42,232 bases of DNA from CAZWHE01 sp964633825 (lineage in GTDB: Bacteria > Planctomycetota > B15-G4 > CAYZWU01), in assembly GCA_964633825.1 (NCBI GenBank), contig CAZWHE010000015.1, positions 1-42,232 of the forward strand. Reading direction: 5' to 3'. Within the stretch, counting starts at the first letter, position 1. Each line of letters opens with the position of its first letter. Below the pieces are notes generated by a model that did no database searches, was not told where the DNA came from, and worked only from the letters and a program-made list of their open reading frames with translations. Shown here piece after piece: positions 1-9,559 of the stretch. Made by a program: the position numbers and the translations under genes.

Positions 1-2911
1 GACCGCCGCTGATGTAACTCCCCGGCGCCACCCACACGAAGCCCTGCGGAGTGAGACCTTCAGGAAGCAGGTCGCCGTGAAAAGCCTTATCGCCCGTTCC
101 TTCCCGTGGGTCGGGAAAGGGGAGGTATATTGGAATCCGGAGATCTTCGTGGCCGGAAGCTCTCAGCACCAGGAGATAGGAACCTTCTTCGAGATCGAGC
201 TCCAGTCCTTCGAATGGAACTGTTCCCAAAAAACTCGCTGATCCGAAAACCAAGGGATTGGCCGTGATCCTGGTTTCAAGACCCGGCGCGGCTCCTTCCT
301 CGATAACAAGATCGATCGGCCGGCCGGCGCGCAGAAAACGGAGCACCACTCCGCCGTCGGGCGCCGGGTAGGTCAGAAGCTCCGCCGGACCGACCGGCGT
401 GATGCCGGTGAGTCTGTTGAAGGACTCAGGTGCGTGATCGGTTTTTGCTCTCTTGCGTGTCGCAAGTGCGAGGGGCTTCGCCTTCCCCCGGATCTCAACG
501 GGCATGCTGTTTCTCGCTGTATCGCATTCCTCGTCGGCCCATTCCAAATCGTAAAATTCCGCCAGCTCACGATTGTTGTACTGGCATATTCGATCGTAAG
601 GTCGGACACCCGCCGACAGCGCCGGGTCGTCATCGACAGCGGCGACGTAGACTCCTTCCCCCGCCGGATGGGGCCCGATCAAGAGGACAAGATCCCCCTT
701 CTCGATCCCGGCCACGGCGGCGAGCGAGCCTTCTTCGACGCGAAGAACCTCCAGGCAAAGGTCTCCTGGATAAAACCCCTCGTCCAAAACAGGCGGGGCG
801 CTCCCGCTCTTCGAAGCCATATGGACCGGAAGGGGCACCAGGCGCTTCCATCTTCCCTTGGGACTGACTCGATCGTAAGGAAGGTATTTGAACAGATAGG
901 CCTCTGCTCCGTCGGGCATGGACGTGATCGTGCAGGCGGTCACGGGATTGAGGCGCTCGGAATACCGTCCCTCGCTGTCGTATTGCCGAACCAGGTCGCG
1001 AAGAACCCCAAGGACTTCCATCCGGCAATAGACGGCCGATTGCTCCCAAAGCTCGTAATAGAAGCCAGCCAGAAGCCGGCCTGTCTCGGCTCGTCCCGGA
1101 AGCTTATGATCCGCGAAATGGTTGGCGGCGTCGCGGCATGCGAAAAGGAGAGGGACTCTGACACTCTGGAGATCTTCTTCGCAATCAGAGACGCTCTGCT
1201 GCAGTCTCTGGAAGGTTTCGCGCTCTTCGCGAGGCCTATAGACGGTGATTGACTTTTGTTTCTCCCTCTGGAGATCCTCATTCTGCAGGTGATACAGAGC
1301 CCAGACCTTCGCAAACTCTTCGTACCTGCGGCGCACCTCGAAGGCCAGGTAGAGATGCCTGAGAGTGCTTCGCAGGTCGGGGCTTATCAGATCGCCTGCG
1401 GTTTCGGCCTTCTTCTTTATCATGCCATACACCGCGGCTGTCGCCTTTTCACGACCCTCCTTGCCGGGATCGCCGCAAAGCTCGTTCAGTTTTTCCTCGA
1501 AAGCGGCTTTCGCGGCCTCGAACTCTGTGGAGTCCGAAAAGTCCTCGAGAAGTTCCTCGAACGACAAAAAGGCGGCTTCAAAATCCCCTTTTATCAAGGC
1601 GCTCCTGCCGGCTTCCAAGACATCCTGCCTGAGAACGGCCTGCTGCATGATCTGGATTCCCTTCCACAGGGCCAGACTCAAAATCATCGCGAAAAACAGG
1701 CCGGCCGCTATCACCGAGGACGGATTGCGGCGTGCCCACTTGAGGCTGCGCGTGATCGGGCCGGAAGGGCGGGCCCGGATGGGACGGGACTCGAGGAAAG
1801 CGCCGAGGTCTACGGCCATCTCTCCCGCGCTTTCGTAACGGGAAGCCGGGCTCTTTTCCATCGACTTCTGAACAATAGTATCGAGATCCCTCGGCACCTG
1901 GGGATTCTGCTTCCTTGGCGGTGTCGGCTCCTTGACGAGAATCTGCCGCAATATTTCCCGGGCGTCGCTGCCTTCGAAAGGAGGCTTGAGCGCGAGCATC
2001 TGGTAAAGAGTGGTGCTGAGCGAGTAGACGTCGGCCCGGCCATCGACCCTCTTCTTGCCGCCTGCGATCTGCTCGGGGGCCACATAGTGGGGTGTGCCCA
2101 GGAACTCCCCCTCCATGGTTATGGTCTTCGTGCTCACATCGAGAGCGAGCCCGAAGTCAAAGAGCAGGGGAACAGCCTCGCGAGTGATGATAATGTTGGA
2201 AGGTTTCACATCCCGGTGAACGATCCCGTGGGCATGGACGTGTTCGAGAGCGTGAGCGATCCCCTTTGCGGCGCGGCAGGCAAACTCGATGTAGGAGCAG
2301 GCGAAACCGGGCGGGACCGGAGTTCCATCAAGATCCCCGCTTTCCAAAACCCGCCGGGCGACCACACGCCATACATCCAATCCTGTCAAGAGCCTCAGGG
2401 GCTTCCTTGTCAAAGCCGTCAGGATTTCCTCCAGGGTGGCTCCGTGAACATAATCCATTGCGAAAAAGAGGACGTCGTCCTCCTGGCCCACTCCGTGTAC
2501 GGTGACGATGTTGGGGTGTTTCAGCTTCGCGATGGCGGACACCTCGCGGCGGAACCGGCTGACCGCTCTCCGGTTGGCCATGAAGCTCGGGGAGAGAACC
2601 TTGACCGCCACCCGGCGGTTCAAAGGAAGCTGGACCGCTTCATAAACGATCCCCATGCCGCCGCGGCTGATTTTCCGCAACAGGCGGAATTCCCCTAGAC
2701 GGCGGCCTTTGCCCGGCTGCGGCATGACCGGACCGCCCATGATGTCTTTCAGACGATTGTAGGCCTCGAACCTCTTCTTCAGTTCGTTGGCCAGGTCCGG
2801 GTGGCTCTTGTAGAGACGACCGGGATCGGCCTCCTTTCCGGATTCGAGACCAGTGATGAAGCGCGCAAAGATCTCGGCCGCTCTTGTGGCTTCGTTTTTC
2901 TTGGAATTCAA
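1..2911 (-). CDS. Membrane Ser/Thr protein kinase with PDZ-like and incipient FGE-type domain (partial)
   Basis: I translated this frame directly; it is open from about 2917 to the left edge, so the C-terminus is missing (about 970 residues seen). Residues 1-58 form a helical leader. The kinase domain follows: glycine loop RGGMG (83-87), VAVK lysine 104, HRDVKPSN (232-239), DFG (252-254) and APE (278-280). An insertion of about 40 residues (about 168-205) lies between the hinge and the HRD loop. A membrane helix spans about 399-416, so the rest is probably extracytoplasmic. The tail contains a PDZ-like stretch (motif SAGVRPYDRI) and ends in GFVWVAPGSYISGG, which resembles the opening of a formylglycine-generating-enzyme/sulfatase-modifying domain. 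That kinase-FGE arrangement occurs in planctomycete-like bacteria. The start is a TTG at 2911, because an in-frame TAA lies 6 bases upstream; the AAGGAG at 2914-2919 is only 2 bases from it, so the start is uncertain. The substrate is unknown. Confidence 0.88.
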   Translation of the reverse strand, partial: MNSKKNEATRAAEIFARFITGLESGKEADPGRLYKSHPDLANELKKRFEAYNRLKDIMGGPVMPQPGKGRRLGEFRLLRKISRGGMGIVYEAVQLPLNRRVAVKVLSPSFMANRRAVSRFRREVSAIAKLKHPNIVTVHGVGQEDDVLFFAMDYVHGATLEEILTALTRKPLRLLTGLDVWRVVARRVLESGDLDGTPVPPGFACSYIEFACRAAKGIAHALEHVHAHGIVHRDVKPSNIIITREAVPLLFDFGLALDVSTKTITMEGEFLGTPHYVAPEQIAGGKKRVDGRADVYSLSTTLYQMLALKPPFEGSDAREILRQILVKEPTPPRKQNPQVPRDLDTIVQKSMEKSPASRYESAGEMAVDLGAFLESRPIRARPSGPITRSLKWARRNPSSVIAAGLFFAMILSLALWKGIQIMQQAVLRQDVLEAGRSALIKGDFEAAFLSFEELLEDFSDSTEFEAAKAAFEEKLNELCGDPGKEGREKATAAVYGMIKKKAETAGDLISPDLRSTLRHLYLAFEVRRRYEEFAKVWALYHLQNEDLQREKQKSITVYRPREERETFQRLQQSVSDCEEDLQSVRVPLLFACRDAANHFADHKLPGRAETGRLLAGFYYELWEQSAVYCRMEVLGVLRDLVRQYDSEGRYSERLNPVTACTITSMPDGAEAYLFKYLPYDRVSPKGRWKRLVPLPVHMASKSGSAPPVLDEGFYPGDLCLEVLRVEEGSLAAVAGIEKGDLVLLIGPHPAGEGVYVAAVDDDPALSAGVRPYDRICQYNNRELAEFYDLEWADEECDTARNSMPVEIRGKAKPLALATRKRAKTDHAPESFNRLTGITPVGPAELLTYPAPDGGVVLRFLRAGRPIDLVIEEGAAPGLETRITANPLVFGSASFLGTVPFEGLELDLEEGSYLLVLRASGHEDLRIPIYLPFPDPREGTGDKAFHGDLLPEGLTPQGFVWVAPGSYISGG

Positions 2912-3115
2912 GACTCCTTACCCTCTAGACGTGCAGGACGGTTTCGTAAAAGGGAAAAAAACATTCGCAACGATCGAATCTCGGCCCGGCCTCTCCGGGA
3001 GAGAGGTTCTGTTTAAAGAGAGAAATCTCGGTCCCGTCAGGACATTCGATTATACAAAACAGGGATTACTTCTCCGTAACAGGCGAAAAGTATTTTCCAG
3101 CCGCATGATACTGAA

Positions 3116-4237
3116 TCATGGTTTATAAACACACTCCCGCGCCGCTTCGGCGAAGGCGCGGAGGTTGCGCGGCGGCGCCTCGAAGAAGTGGTCGCACGCC
3201 GACATGATGTAGCCCCCGTCGCACCCCACCTTCTCAAAGAGGGTGCGGACCATGGCCCGGATGTCGCTCTCGCTCCCCCGCGTGAGGAGGTTGATCTGGT
3301 CCATGCCGCCGATCAGGGCGATGCGGCCGCCAACCTTCTCCTTGAACTCCCAGGGCTCGCTGTTGCCGCCCACACCGGGCGGGGAGAGGGTTTCCGACGC
3401 GTCGCACCCGTTGGCCGCGATCATCTCCTCGATCCCGCTCGTTCCGCCGCACGTGTGGTAGACCACCCTGAACCCGAGCGCATGGAGCGCGTCGTGGAGC
3501 TTGCGGTCGTAGGGAAGGCAGAACTCCTCGTGGATCTTGGGAGAGATGAGCGTTGTGGACGACGCCCCGCCGCCCGTTTCCACGAGGTCGTATTTCGCGC
3601 CCTTCATCGTCTCGATATGGCCGAGCTTCTTCTCGAGCAGGATCGACAGAAACTCGTGAACCCAGCCCGGCCTGTCGAAACAGGCCAGGATCAGGTCCTC
3701 GGGATCGACGAGGCAGGCCGCGTGCTGCCAGCAGCCGGCCTGGTCCCCCCAGGGCATGCCGCGCAGGATCCCGCGATCGCCGATCTTGTCATAGAGCTTC
3801 CGGGGCGTTTCCACGTCAAGGGCGGGGACGGGCATGTACTTCCGGATCAGCTCGATATCATCGTCCCTCTTGACCATGAACTCGGCGACCCACGTGGTCA
3901 TCCTGCCGCCGGCCGTCTTGTAAGTCAGCTTCCCGCCCGGCGTGGCGACCGTATGGGCGTGGAGCCAGTCGTCGGGATCGCGGCTCAGAACCTCGACCTC
4001 GTCCCTCCAAAGGGGCGTCGAAAAGGGGGAAAAGTCGTCCAGGGGAAGAAAGAACTGCCCGCTTTCCCGGATGTGGGTGATCGATGCGTCGAGCCCGCAC
4101 GCCTCGAACGCCTCGAGCTCATCGACGCCGCCCATGTAATTGTCGAGGTGATACTTCTGCCACTGGTGCACGGTCGCCGGCAGCCTGTCCGGGGTTCCGC
4201 GATCCAGGGCAACGAGGAGCCTCTCTTTCGGTTTCAT
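3116..4237 (-). CDS. URO-D/MtaA-family corrinoid methyltransferase-like protein
   Basis: This 373-residue protein has the uroporphyrinogen-decarboxylase fold signature of the MtaA/MtbA/CmuA group, cytoplasmic enzymes that move methyl groups between corrinoid proteins and thiols or other acceptors. The likely zinc ligands are visible: H261 and C263 in YHTCGG, and C348 in MSACDHFF, with E220 in LVETGGG nearby. True heme-pathway UroD lacks this His-x-Cys...Cys set, so a methyltransferase is the better reading. The gene is monocistronic as far as can be seen and is divergent from the GH127 gene across 143 bases. A corrinoid protein is encoded about 7 kb upstream on the same strand and is a plausible partner. 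Whether it loads or unloads the corrinoid cannot be told from the sequence. Confidence 0.82.
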   Translation of the reverse strand: MKPKERLLVALDRGTPDRLPATVHQWQKYHLDNYMGGVDELEAFEACGLDASITHIRESGQFFLPLDDFSPFSTPLWRDEVEVLSRDPDDWLHAHTVATPGGKLTYKTAGGRMTTWVAEFMVKRDDDIELIRKYMPVPALDVETPRKLYDKIGDRGILRGMPWGDQAGCWQHAACLVDPEDLILACFDRPGWVHEFLSILLEKKLGHIETMKGAKYDLVETGGGASSTTLISPKIHEEFCLPYDRKLHDALHALGFRVVYHTCGGTSGIEEMIAANGCDASETLSPPGVGGNSEPWEFKEKVGGRIALIGGMDQINLLTRGSESDIRAMVRTLFEKVGCDGGYIMSACDHFFEAPPRNLRAFAEAARECVYKP

Positions 4238-4380
4238 CGGGCCTCTCCACGGACCTCTCTCAGTACATCATGACGGCGCGGAAATGACAACCGCTTGCTT
4301 CTTCCTCGTACCGCCCCCATGGGATACAATCCCTTTTCGCTCGCACGAAAGACACCGCCTCTTGCAGAAGCGAGAAGACG

Positions 4381-6462
4381 ATGAGAGAGAAAGCCGCCTT
4401 CCTATTGAGCCTCTTCCTCCCGGCCATCTCCCTGACAGCCTGCGGGAGCTTCGAAATGAACGACAAGATCTCCCTCTCCGTGGTCGAGCGCCCCGCTGCG
4501 GAAAGCCCGAACGATTATTATCCCTCCAACGGCGCGCCCCTCGAAACGAGCCCCTTTGCCAAGCTCCCCATCGGCGCCGTCACGCCCGAAGGGTGGCTCA
4601 GGGGCCAGCTCGTCCGCATGGCCGGCGGCCAGACGGGCCGCCTTCCCGAGGTGAGCAAGTGGTGCAAACGGGACGGGAACGCCTGGCTCAGCCCGGACGG
4701 GGAGGGACAGTCCCCCTGGGAAGAGCTTCCTTACTGGCTGAAGGGCTTCGGCGACCTCGGCTACGTCCTGAAAAACGAAGGCATCATCGACGAAGCCCGC
4801 GTCTGGATCGACGGCATCCTGTCGAGCCAGGACGACGAGGGCTGGTTCGGCCCGCGCCGCAACAGGGAGCGCCGCGACATCTGGCCGAACATGATCGCCC
4901 TCAACTGCCTCCAGTCCTTTCACGAGGCAACGGGAGACGAGCGTGTCCTCCCCTTCATGACGAGATACTTCCGCCGGCTCCTTGCGATTCCGCGCGAGCA
5001 CGTGCTCCCCGGAAGCTGGCAGAAGATCCGGGGCGGCGATTGCCTGGAGAGCGTCTACTGGCTCTACAACAGAACGAACGACCCCTTCCTCCTCGACCTG
5101 GCGAAGGTGATCCACGAACGCACCGTTGACTGGACGTCTGGGATCGCGAGCTGGCACGGCGTCAACATCTGCCAGGGTTTCCGCGAGCCGGCCGAGTACT
5201 GGATGCAGGCGAAGGAGCCCCTCTTTCTCGAGGCCGCCTACCGTAATTACGACACCGTGATCGATCTCTACGGCCGGGCGCCGGGCGGCATGTTCGCCGC
5301 AGACGAGAACTGCCGCGAGGGTTATGCGGGACCGAGACAGGGGGCTGAAACATGCTCCATGGTCGAGTTCATGCGCAGCTTCGAGATGCTCCTCCGCATC
5401 ACGGGCGATCCGGTCTGGGCCGACCGGTGTGAGGAGGTGGCGTTCAACTCCCTTCCCGCGTCGATGACGCCCGACCTGAAAGCCCTCCACTACCTGACGG
5501 CGCCCAACATGGTCCGACTCGACGGCGCGAACAAGAGCCCGGCCCTCGAGAACAAGGGATGCATGCTCGCCTATTCGCCCCACCGCTACCGGTGCTGCCA
5601 GCACAACGTCTCACACGGCTGGCCTTACTACGCGGAAGAGGCGTGGCTCGCCACGGCCGACAACGGTCTCTGCGCCTCGCTCTATGTGCCGAGCCGCGTC
5701 GAGGCCCGGGTCGGTGAAGGCGACAGAGTCAAAATCAAGGAAGAGACGGATTACCCCTTCGACGAGAACGTGACGCTTACGATCTCCTGCCGGGCGGGAA
5801 CGCGCTTTCCGCTCTACCTCCGCGTCCCGCGCTGGTGCCGTGACGCCGGCCTCGCCATCAACGGCCGCGCTCTCGTCGTCCGGCCAACGCCTCTCTCGTA
5901 CATCAAGATCGACCGCGCCTGGAACGACGGGGACCGCGTCGCTTTCACCCTTTCCATGCCGATCGAAGTGACGACCTGGAAAAACAATTCGATCTCCGTG
6001 AGCCGCGGCCCGCTCGCGTACTCCCTCAAGATCGGCGAGCGCTGGGAGGAGTTCAGGGGAGACGAGACGTGGCAGTCCCACGAGAAGGGAGACCGGAAGA
6101 GCAGCGCCGAATGGCCGGCCTTCGAGGTTTTTCCCACCACACCTTGGAACTACGGCCTCGTCCTCGATCCGTCCCATCCCGAGGCATCGTTCGAGATCGT
6201 GCGCAAGACCGGACTCGTTGGGGAGCAGCCCTTCGTGTCCAGCGGCTCGCCCGTCGAGCTCCGGGTCGAGGCGCGCCCCATCCCGAACTGGAAGATGGAG
6301 GACGGCCTCGTGGGCGCAATGCAGCAGGGCCCCGTGCGCTCCAACGAGCCTGTGGAGACGATCACGCTCATTCCCATGGGCGGCGCCCGCCTCCGGATCT
6401 CGGTCTTCCCCGTGATCGGCCATGGTCCGGACGCGCGCGAGTGGACGGCGCCCGTTCGCTGA
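4381..6462 (+). CDS. GH127-like beta-L-arabinofuranosidase (DUF1680) lipoprotein
   Basis: This 693-residue exported protein starts with a lipoprotein signal: a short basic start, a hydrophobic core and the lipobox LTAC with C21. The body matches the GH127/DUF1680 (alpha/alpha)6-barrel family, whose characterised members remove beta-L-arabinofuranose from plant glycans. Family catalysis uses a zinc-bound cysteine nucleophile. The expected ligands are present: E323 and C325 in GAETCSM, and the pair C405-C406 in HRYRCCQHN. Length and motif spacing fit the family. It probably sits at the cell surface or in the periplasm and releases pentose that the nearby xyl genes could use, but other substrates are possible because the family is broad. 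It runs divergently from the methyltransferase gene and converges on the toroid-protein gene with a 30-base gap. Confidence 0.88.
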   Translation: MREKAAFLLSLFLPAISLTACGSFEMNDKISLSVVERPAAESPNDYYPSNGAPLETSPFAKLPIGAVTPEGWLRGQLVRMAGGQTGRLPEVSKWCKRDGNAWLSPDGEGQSPWEELPYWLKGFGDLGYVLKNEGIIDEARVWIDGILSSQDDEGWFGPRRNRERRDIWPNMIALNCLQSFHEATGDERVLPFMTRYFRRLLAIPREHVLPGSWQKIRGGDCLESVYWLYNRTNDPFLLDLAKVIHERTVDWTSGIASWHGVNICQGFREPAEYWMQAKEPLFLEAAYRNYDTVIDLYGRAPGGMFAADENCREGYAGPRQGAETCSMVEFMRSFEMLLRITGDPVWADRCEEVAFNSLPASMTPDLKALHYLTAPNMVRLDGANKSPALENKGCMLAYSPHRYRCCQHNVSHGWPYYAEEAWLATADNGLCASLYVPSRVEARVGEGDRVKIKEETDYPFDENVTLTISCRAGTRFPLYLRVPRWCRDAGLAINGRALVVRPTPLSYIKIDRAWNDGDRVAFTLSMPIEVTTWKNNSISVSRGPLAYSLKIGERWEEFRGDETWQSHEKGDRKSSAEWPAFEVFPTTPWNYGLVLDPSHPEASFEIVRKTGLVGEQPFVSSGSPVELRVEARPIPNWKMEDGLVGAMQQGPVRSNEPVETITLIPMGGARLRISVFPVIGHGPDAREWTAPVR

Positions 6463-6463
6463 G

Positions 6464-6502
6464 TTTCGGCCTACTGGCCGATGGATTTCGGTCTACTGAC
6501 CG
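6464..6502. repeat. Two tandem 22-base hairpin units with compensating stem changes
   Basis: Between two convergent genes lie two copies of a unit: TTT, then CGGCC-TACT-GGCCG (6467-6480), then ATGGA, then TTT and CGGTC-TACT-GACCG (6489-6502). The loop is identical and the stems differ by a C-to-T change matched by a G-to-A change, so pairing is kept in both. The second hairpin contains the stop codon (6493-6495) of the minus-strand gene. There is no T run on either strand, so an intrinsic terminator role is only a possibility. Confidence 0.6.
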
Positions 6503-8400
6503 ACCGTTATGACGGGCGGCGGCGTGGAGCGCTTGAGAAAGAGAAGGGCGAAAGCCGTGTTCGAGATGGGCGATCCCCATTCATTGGCCTGGCAGGCCCA
6601 GCCCCCGTCCGGTTCCTGCTTGGTCATCAGGTACTCGGCCCCTTCCCGGTACCAGTCCCTGTCCCCGATAAACCGGCAGTCGATGAGCACGCCCACCCTC
6701 TCCAGGCTGTAAATGTAATAATAGTAATAACTCTTGCCGGCGCACGGAATCGAGTCCACGGCCCAGTGGGAGTAGAGCCAGGCCAGGCCGTCCCTCACGC
6801 TCTTCCGCACCTTGCCCCTGTGTCCTTTGACCTCCTCGTAACAGAGCAGGGTGCAGGCGATGCCGATACAGACGAGGGATCCCTGAACCTCGCCGGGATG
6901 GCCGAACCGATACTGCCATCCTCGCGCCTCGGCTTTTTCGGAATAGAACTTCGGGGTTCCGTCCCTGTCGAACCCCCGGAACCGGGGGAGCGTGACCTTG
7001 GGCCCCCCGGAAGCCTGAAAAGTGAGAAAATAGTCGAGGATCTCCTCCCAGATCTCGCGCTTGACCTTCACGCCGCACCGGGCCGCCGCCTTCAATCCGA
7101 GAACGGCGTACTGGCCGTTCGAGATATCCCCCTCGCCGATCCCGTCGCAGTAGTACCACGTTCCGCCCATGCGGTGATGGGCCAGGATCTTGTCCCGGCA
7201 CGCCTCCATGAAACGCTTCTCTCTTTCCGTGAGGTCCCGGCGGAACCCGCGCTTCCTTCTCTCTTCAGGCGTCAGGCGCGCCAGCTCGAACCTCTCGAAG
7301 AGGGGCGCGGCCTTCACATCGAGGGCCATCATCGAGAGGGCGATCTCGTACGTTCGTTTCGGCGGATTCTCGAGAAGCCAACCGAAGCCCCGCTTGATGC
7401 AGTCCTGGTGCTTGTTGACGCCCGCGTCGAGGAGGGCCAGGAGCGCGATCGCCGTCAGGCCCGCCTCGTACGGCCCGTTGCTCGCCCCGTAGGTTCCCCA
7501 CGACCCGTCCTCGAGCTGGGCCCTTTTCAGGTAAGCGATCCCCTTGTCCACCGAGGCGTTGATCCTGGCGGCCAACGCCTTGTCGACCCGAGCGGTGAAG
7601 CGCTCAGCCGTGAGGCGCGCCTCTTTGCCCCACTTCTCGATAGGGATCCCTTCGGGAAGGCCGAAGCCCTCCCCGCGCGCCGCCTCGAAAGCGTAGAGAA
7701 CAGCGTTTTCAACAAGGCTTCGCGAGAAAAGGAGCGGCCGCGCCGGTTTTTTCGATTCGATCTCCTCCTCATCGATCTTGCCGGGACCCCAGGCGAGAAC
7801 AACGACCCGGCCGTCGCCCCACCCCGTCTCCACGGCCCAGGGGGCGCCTGTCTCGTTCTTCGCCAGGACGAGGAAGTTCTCGATCTCGCGGATCGCGCCC
7901 CCGGCGCCTGCGAAGGGGGGAAGGTTTTGGCAGAGGGAATCGCTCTCCAGAATGTGAGGCAATCTGAAAAGAGGATGGTCTTCCATGATCGAGACCGGTT
8001 TGCCGGGCGCCTTTCCGTCGCGAAGGAGAAAGGCCTGCTCCGGAAACCAGGGCTCCACGTCCCAGAAGGCGGGCTCCTGGGCGAAGACGAGGACCGTCCC
8101 GCCCTTTCCCACGAAATCGCGAATCTCCTCTCCGGACCTTCTGACCCACCTCGAGAGCCTGGCGTCGTTCATGGCCCGGGGCCCGATGATGAGGACCTTC
8201 GAACCCTTCAATGTGAAGCGGCCCTCGCCGATGAACTCGTCCGCGGCGATCCGTTTGATCTTCATCTCCTTGAAAACGTGTTCGAACAGGGCCTGGCCGT
8301 TGTTTTCTCCGTCGAAGAAGAGACAGGCCGCCTTGTCGGCGCCGGCGCAGTTTTGGGAGAAAAGAAAGAACATGAAAAAGAGAGAGACAGCGCTTTTCAT
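6493..8400 (-). CDS. Secreted ThuA/DUF4159-like plus squalene-cyclase-like toroid protein
   Basis: This 635-residue protein has a cleavable-looking signal peptide (residues 1-20, ending around CAGA). Residues about 22-220 resemble a ThuA/DUF4159-type glutamine-amidotransferase-like fold, with alternating strands such as KVLIIGP and TVLVFAQ. Residues about 285-630 are an alpha/alpha-toroid of the prenyltransferase/squalene-oxidase repeat type; two repeats are clear, YLKRAQLEDGSWG and YLMTKQEPDGGWA. No DxDD cyclase motif is visible, so terpene cyclisation is unlikely; such secreted proteins are common and uncharacterised in planctomycete-like genomes. It is the last gene of the operon, three bases after xylose isomerase, which ties it to carbohydrate use. 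Function is not known. Confidence 0.75.
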   Translation of the reverse strand: MKSAVSLFFMFFLFSQNCAGADKAACLFFDGENNGQALFEHVFKEMKIKRIAADEFIGEGRFTLKGSKVLIIGPRAMNDARLSRWVRRSGEEIRDFVGKGGTVLVFAQEPAFWDVEPWFPEQAFLLRDGKAPGKPVSIMEDHPLFRLPHILESDSLCQNLPPFAGAGGAIREIENFLVLAKNETGAPWAVETGWGDGRVVVLAWGPGKIDEEEIESKKPARPLLFSRSLVENAVLYAFEAARGEGFGLPEGIPIEKWGKEARLTAERFTARVDKALAARINASVDKGIAYLKRAQLEDGSWGTYGASNGPYEAGLTAIALLALLDAGVNKHQDCIKRGFGWLLENPPKRTYEIALSMMALDVKAAPLFERFELARLTPEERRKRGFRRDLTEREKRFMEACRDKILAHHRMGGTWYYCDGIGEGDISNGQYAVLGLKAAARCGVKVKREIWEEILDYFLTFQASGGPKVTLPRFRGFDRDGTPKFYSEKAEARGWQYRFGHPGEVQGSLVCIGIACTLLCYEEVKGHRGKVRKSVRDGLAWLYSHWAVDSIPCAGKSYYYYYIYSLERVGVLIDCRFIGDRDWYREGAEYLMTKQEPDGGWACQANEWGSPISNTAFALLFLKRSTPPPVITVGQ

Positions 8401-8403
8401 GTT

Positions 8404-9543
8404 TTACCCTTCATACATCCCGTCGAAATGTTCGAAAGCTCTGACAACAGCGGCCCGGATCAGGTCCTCGGCTCGAGCCGTCTCGCGCGAGGCGAGCAAA
8501 GAGAGGAGCTTTTTTTCGTCGAGCTCTTCCGCCGCGCGCTCGCAGGCCTCCCAGCTCAGAACGGACCGGACGACGCGGTCGACGGCGTTCTCCTCGCTGT
8601 CGTAGGGCGCGGCCTGCATGTCGTGCCCTTTCCACCGCCCGAACCCTGCGTTCTCGACGAGACCGGCGATAGCGATGCCGCCCCCCGTGATGCGGACGCC
8701 GTGGTCGACGTCGTATTTCCCGGGGCCGCCCAGGACGATGCCGTTGCTGTACCCCTGGCTGTTGAGATGCATGTGGACGAGCATGCCCGAGTCGACCTCC
8801 TCGACCGTGTCGTAGACCGGATCGAGGCCGATCATTTCGGAGTGGCCGAACTCCTTGTTGACGCCCTTTCGTTCCAGGCCGATGCCGTGCTCGTCGTCGA
8901 GCCTTCTCCAGAAGAGGATGGCGCTCGCCACGGTGGGAAGGAGCATGGCCGGATGGCCCTCGTTCGGCTTCGGCTCGACGGCGATGAAGAGCTCCCCTCC
9001 CTTCGCGGCCTCACGGCGGCAGAGATCGGCAACGCTCTCTTTCAAGCGGCCGTACATCTCCCTGATCCCGATCGAGGCGAGGTCGTACCCGAAGGAACCG
9101 TTCCAGAGGACGAGGGACGGCGCTTTTTCCGGATCGGGATGCCACGCCTTTCTCAGCGGGCCGTAGGCAAGGTCGACCGTTCTCGCGCCGAACTCCTGCG
9201 CCTCTTTCCTCTCTCGATCGTCGAGCGACGCGATCCCGCCGTAGGCGAAACGGGAATGGGCGCCGGGCGTGATCATGGCGAGGTGTATCCCGCTGTCGGC
9301 GAGCGCGTCCGCCACGGCCGGGGCGGTCTTCTCGTTCACCTCGCTGTCATAGTGCAGCTCCATACCGAGCCCGACCGTCTCGGGAAGGCGGGGCGCGATC
9401 TTCTTTCTGATCAGCTCGATCACGCCCACCGTGTCGAGACTGTCGCCGCTCCAGGCCGGCCTCTGGTTTCGGGGTACGAAACCCCCCTTTCCGGCGTGAA
9501 AGGTCCACCTGCAGATGCTGTGAAGCGATCGCGTTTTCGTCAT
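8404..9543 (-). CDS. xylA: Xylose isomerase-family protein
   Basis: This 379-residue cytoplasmic TIM-barrel enzyme belongs to the xylose isomerase family (D-xylose to D-xylulose). The family signature is visible as VEPKPNEG, with E190 and K192 matching the metal-binding Glu and the nearby Lys. E231-x-x-H234 in NKEFGHSEM matches the second Glu and His pair, and MELHYD carries the active-site His. I chose the ATG at 9543 because AAGGAG lies 8 bases upstream; a longer frame to 9663 would overlap xylB by more than 100 bases. It lies 16 bases after the xylulokinase gene in the same operon, which supports pentose catabolism. The sequence is divergent from textbook XylA, so another aldose could be the real substrate. 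Confidence 0.83.
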   Translation of the reverse strand: MTKTRSLHSICRWTFHAGKGGFVPRNQRPAWSGDSLDTVGVIELIRKKIAPRLPETVGLGMELHYDSEVNEKTAPAVADALADSGIHLAMITPGAHSRFAYGGIASLDDRERKEAQEFGARTVDLAYGPLRKAWHPDPEKAPSLVLWNGSFGYDLASIGIREMYGRLKESVADLCRREAAKGGELFIAVEPKPNEGHPAMLLPTVASAILFWRRLDDEHGIGLERKGVNKEFGHSEMIGLDPVYDTVEEVDSGMLVHMHLNSQGYSNGIVLGGPGKYDVDHGVRITGGGIAIAGLVENAGFGRWKGHDMQAAPYDSEENAVDRVVRSVLSWEACERAAEELDEKKLLSLLASRETARAEDLIRAAVVRAFEHFDGMYEG

Positions 9544-9559
9544 CGGCCCGCTCCTTGTT

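Noticed and set aside
434..2698. Two long plus-strand open frames (434-1252 and 1256-2698)
   Set aside because: They lie opposite the kinase gene, whose minus-strand frame has all kinase motifs; the plus-strand products show no domain.
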